From Deltaproteobacteria bacterium CG_4_9_14_3_um_filter_63_12 (GTDB lineage Bacteria; Myxococcota_A; Bradymonadia; UBA4248; UM-FILTER-63-12), in NCBI GenBank assembly GCA_002789955.1, contig PFUG01000425.1, positions 1 through 33,364 of the forward strand: a stretch of DNA of 33,364 nucleotides. The letters are read 5' to 3'. Positions 31,717 to 33,364 of the stretch are shown here, piece after piece. Each line of letters begins with the position of its first letter. The stretch's first letter is position 1. Made by a program: the position numbers and the translations under genes. The notes below the pieces were generated by a model, which saw nothing but the letters and a program-made list of their open reading frames with translations, was not told where the DNA came from and searched no databases.

Positions 31717-33161
31717 GCATCGCCACGAACTACGCCGACTACGGCTCAGGAAAGCTCGCCCCCGCCGACAGCATCGACGACCCCGTCCTGGCCGGGAAGC
31801 TCAAGAAGTACAAGAAGACCGTCGCCAAGCGCTACCGTATCTGTGAGCCCGACGTCATCGACAAGCGTCTGCCCGAAGGCACCCTGTGGCTCTCGCCCAA
31901 GATCGACGGGCAGCTCTGGTTCCTCATCAAGAAAGACGGCGACGTCGCCATGTGCGCCTACAACGGCCGTGTCCTCAAGGGCGTGCCCGTGGTCGACGAG
32001 GCCGAGGAGCTCTTGAAGTCGGTCGGCGACATCATCATCGCTGGCGAGCTCTTCGCCATCCCGCCCAAAGGCGAGGGACGCCCCCGTGTGCACCACGTCA
32101 ACAAGGCGTTGGCCCAAGGAGACCTCGACAAGACCTTGGGCTTCAAGGCCTTCGACCTCGCCGAGGAAGGCGACGTCGACCTCCTCGGCGAGCCCTACGG
32201 CGGCCGCCTCGAGCGCCTCAACGCCCTGCTCGAGGGAGGACGCCGCGTCTCGGCCATCACCACCGTCGAAGGCGACCGCACTGCGGTCTCGAACTACTAC
32301 CAAGAGTGGGTCCGTTCCTCGAAGTTCGAAGGCATCGTCGCCCGCTCCGAGCAAGGCCTGACCTACAAGATCAAGCCCACTCTCTCGGTCGACGTCGTCG
32401 TCATCGCCTTCGGCGAAGCCCACAACAACGGCGTCGCGCAGATGCGTGAGCTCACCGTCGGCGTCATGCGCGACGACGGCACGTTCCACCTCATCGGCAC
32501 CGTGGGCAACGGCTTCAGCGACGAGGATCGCGTCGCTTGGCACCGTCGCTTGGCCGCCATGGAGGTGACGAGCTCCTTCCGCTTGGCCAACCGCGAGGGG
32601 ACGCTGTGCCGGTTCGTGCGGCCCGAGATCGTCATCGAGGTGAAGTGTTCTGACCTCATGGATACCGACAGCTCCGACCTCCCCGTCCGCCGCATGGTCG
32701 TCGAGTACGCGGAGGGGAATTACGCGACGCTGGGCGTCATGCCCATCCCGTCCATGCTCTTCCCCATCTTCCTGCGGGAGCGCGACGACAAGAAGGTCGA
32801 CATCCCGTCGATTGGCTTGGACCAGATCTACCAGCACCTGCCGTTCACGGCCCGGCACGAGACGCCGAGATTGGTCTCGCTGTCCACCGCCGAGGTCATC
32901 CGGCGCGAGGTCTACACCAAGTTCACGAAGAAGGATGAGACGACCGCCGTGCGGAAGTTCGTTGTCATCGCCACCCACAAGGACAAGGAAGATCCCCGCT
33001 ACCCGCCGTTCGTGGCGTTCTTCACCGACTACTCGCCGACTCGCTCCGAGCCGTTGAAGACGGCGCTCAAGGTCGCTCCTACGCTGGAGGACCTCGAGAT
33101 CCACATCAAGGCGTGGTTAGTCGAGAACGTGAAGAAGGGTTGGGATTTGCACGCAGGTTGA
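31713..33161 (+). CDS. ATP-dependent DNA ligase with extra C-terminal domain
   Basis: 482 aa. The adenylation domain has motif I KIDG with nucleophile Lys63, NGRVLKG (84-90), motif III GELF (111-114), motif IIIa FKAFDLA, motif IV EGIVAR (206-211) and motif V YKIKP (218-222). An OB-fold region follows (RPEIVIEVKCSD), and FPIFLRERDDK (about 350-360) fits the C-terminal basic motif seen in ATP ligases. It should seal nicks through a ligase-AMP intermediate. About 110 further residues (370-482) have no match I recognise (AVRKFVVIATHKDKEDPRYPPFVAFFTDY). The first 50 residues are also basic and non-canonical. DNA is favoured over RNA as substrate by the motif set, but RNA cannot be excluded. The essential replicative ligase in bacteria is NAD-dependent, so this one is likely accessory. 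Confidence 0.88.
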   Translation: MSIATNYADYGSGKLAPADSIDDPVLAGKLKKYKKTVAKRYRICEPDVIDKRLPEGTLWLSPKIDGQLWFLIKKDGDVAMCAYNGRVLKGVPVVDEAEELLKSVGDIIIAGELFAIPPKGEGRPRVHHVNKALAQGDLDKTLGFKAFDLAEEGDVDLLGEPYGGRLERLNALLEGGRRVSAITTVEGDRTAVSNYYQEWVRSSKFEGIVARSEQGLTYKIKPTLSVDVVVIAFGEAHNNGVAQMRELTVGVMRDDGTFHLIGTVGNGFSDEDRVAWHRRLAAMEVTSSFRLANREGTLCRFVRPEIVIEVKCSDLMDTDSSDLPVRRMVVEYAEGNYATLGVMPIPSMLFPIFLRERDDKKVDIPSIGLDQIYQHLPFTARHETPRLVSLSTAEVIRREVYTKFTKKDETTAVRKFVVIATHKDKEDPRYPPFVAFFTDYSPTRSEPLKTALKVAPTLEDLEIHIKAWLVENVKKGWDLHAG

Positions 33162-33181
33162 GGTCCGGTCCCGTCTGATCC

Positions 33182-33197
33182 GCGCGGCAAGCCGCGC
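33182..33197. repeat. GC-rich hairpin after the ligase gene
   Basis: GCGCGGC-AA-GCCGCGC, a perfect 7-bp inverted repeat 18 bp past the ligase stop codon. No T-run follows on the plus strand. It could act as a factor-independent pause or 3' end barrier. Confidence 0.55.
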
Positions 33198-33234
33198 TCT
33201 GGAGTTTGTACACATCTCTGGAGCTTGTACACAT
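33197..33234. repeat. 19-bp tandem direct repeat
   Basis: CTCTGGAG(T/C)TTGTACACAT is repeated head-to-tail at 33197-33215 and 33216-33234 with one mismatch. Each unit contains the palindrome TGTACA. It may be a paired protein-binding site or part of a repeat element. Confidence 0.8.
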
Positions 33235-33261
33235 GTGGGATCGAGCGGGCGGACGTCGTTC

Positions 33262-33333
33262 GCCCAAGGTTACACCTTGGGCTGGGGAATGTTCGGCCCC
33301 CAAGGGGCCGATGCCTCGGGCTATGCCCTCGGC
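33262..33333. repeat. Chain of three hairpin-forming repeats at the right edge
   Basis: GCCCAAGG-TTACA-CCTTGGGC (33262-33282, 8-bp stem), TCGGCCCC-CAA-GGGGCCGA (33293-33311, 8-bp stem) and imperfect GCCTCGGGC-TAT-GCCCTCGGC (33313-33333) follow each other at 1-10 bp spacing. Such clusters are usual for REP-type or mobile-element remnants. An open plus-strand frame from 33289 runs off the edge but is unproven. Confidence 0.65.
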
Positions 33334-33364
33334 GGCTTCGACATCGCTTGGAATGCGGCCGTTC

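Noticed and set aside
31746-33104. 452-aa minus-strand ORF
   Set aside because: It is the mirror of the ligase gene, whose catalytic motifs are unambiguous; the antisense product is a low-complexity Asp/Gly/Val/Arg sequence.
1-33364. CRISPR arrays, tRNA/rRNA genes, insertion sequences
   Set aside because: No regularly spaced repeats, cloverleaf-like sequences or transposase motifs were seen on reading both strands.

Overview
The window looks like a chromosomal segment of a Myxococcota or deltaproteobacterium-like Gram-negative (possibly Bradymonadales/Myxococcales; lineage is inferred). The reasons are: about 60% GC; lipoproteins with thrombospondin type 3 calcium repeats and Cys-rich secreted proteins; an AglRQS/Glt-type (Agl-Glt/Nfs) TonB-like envelope machine with an AgmX/PglI C-terminal domain; an exopolysaccharide export set; and sigma-54 signals. 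No tRNA, rRNA, CRISPR array or recognisable transposase was seen.

Layout. (1) 1-6223, minus strand: a large surface lipoprotein running off the left edge (TSP3 repeats, VWA-like MIDAS, YwqK/MORN-like repeat), rpsU with its own promoter and stem-loop, a beta-barrel-like protein fused in frame to the tail of a frameshifted Cys-rich protein, and an orphan MshEN-domain protein. (2) 6451-7386, plus strand: ribF. (3) 7430-12570, minus strand: polysaccharide export. A secreted 193-aa protein, an outer-membrane beta-barrel and a short OPX (Wza-like) lipoprotein form one unit that ends at a good intrinsic terminator. A Wzc-type BY-kinase follows as a separate unit. Both units have a -24/-12 sigma-54-like site upstream. 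(4) 12966-25167, minus strand: nine genes of an Agl-Glt-like machine. In transcription order they are a secreted coiled-coil protein, three TPR proteins, a small secreted protein, an ExbB/TolQ-type protein, two ExbD/TolR-type proteins and an FHA-like/TM/AgmX-domain protein. A decayed 100-bp-offset copy of the 3' end of the last gene lies just downstream. Placement of this motor complex directly before a polymer export locus suggests a shared envelope or polymer-secretion role, as in the M. xanthus Glt/Nfs paradigm.

(5) 25168-27145: sparse DNA with small genes: a DcrB/PsbP-like protein, an unknown with a probable frameshift, and a 56-aa gene missing from the ORF track. (6) 27146-33161, plus strand: an FHA-GAF-sigma-54 activator, a WGR-like plus DUF1963-like protein, and a compact three-gene unit (frameshifted acidic-tailed protein, unknown 234-aa protein, ATP-dependent DNA ligase with an extra C-terminal domain). 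This last unit is the best candidate here for an undescribed nucleic-acid repair or conflict module. The right end holds a 19-bp tandem repeat and a chain of GC-rich hairpins.

Three genes show single-base frameshifts, two of them at or beside short homopolymers (about 4205 and 30437) and one near 26672. Residual assembly indels are therefore a real possibility. All function calls are from motif reading; no database search was run.
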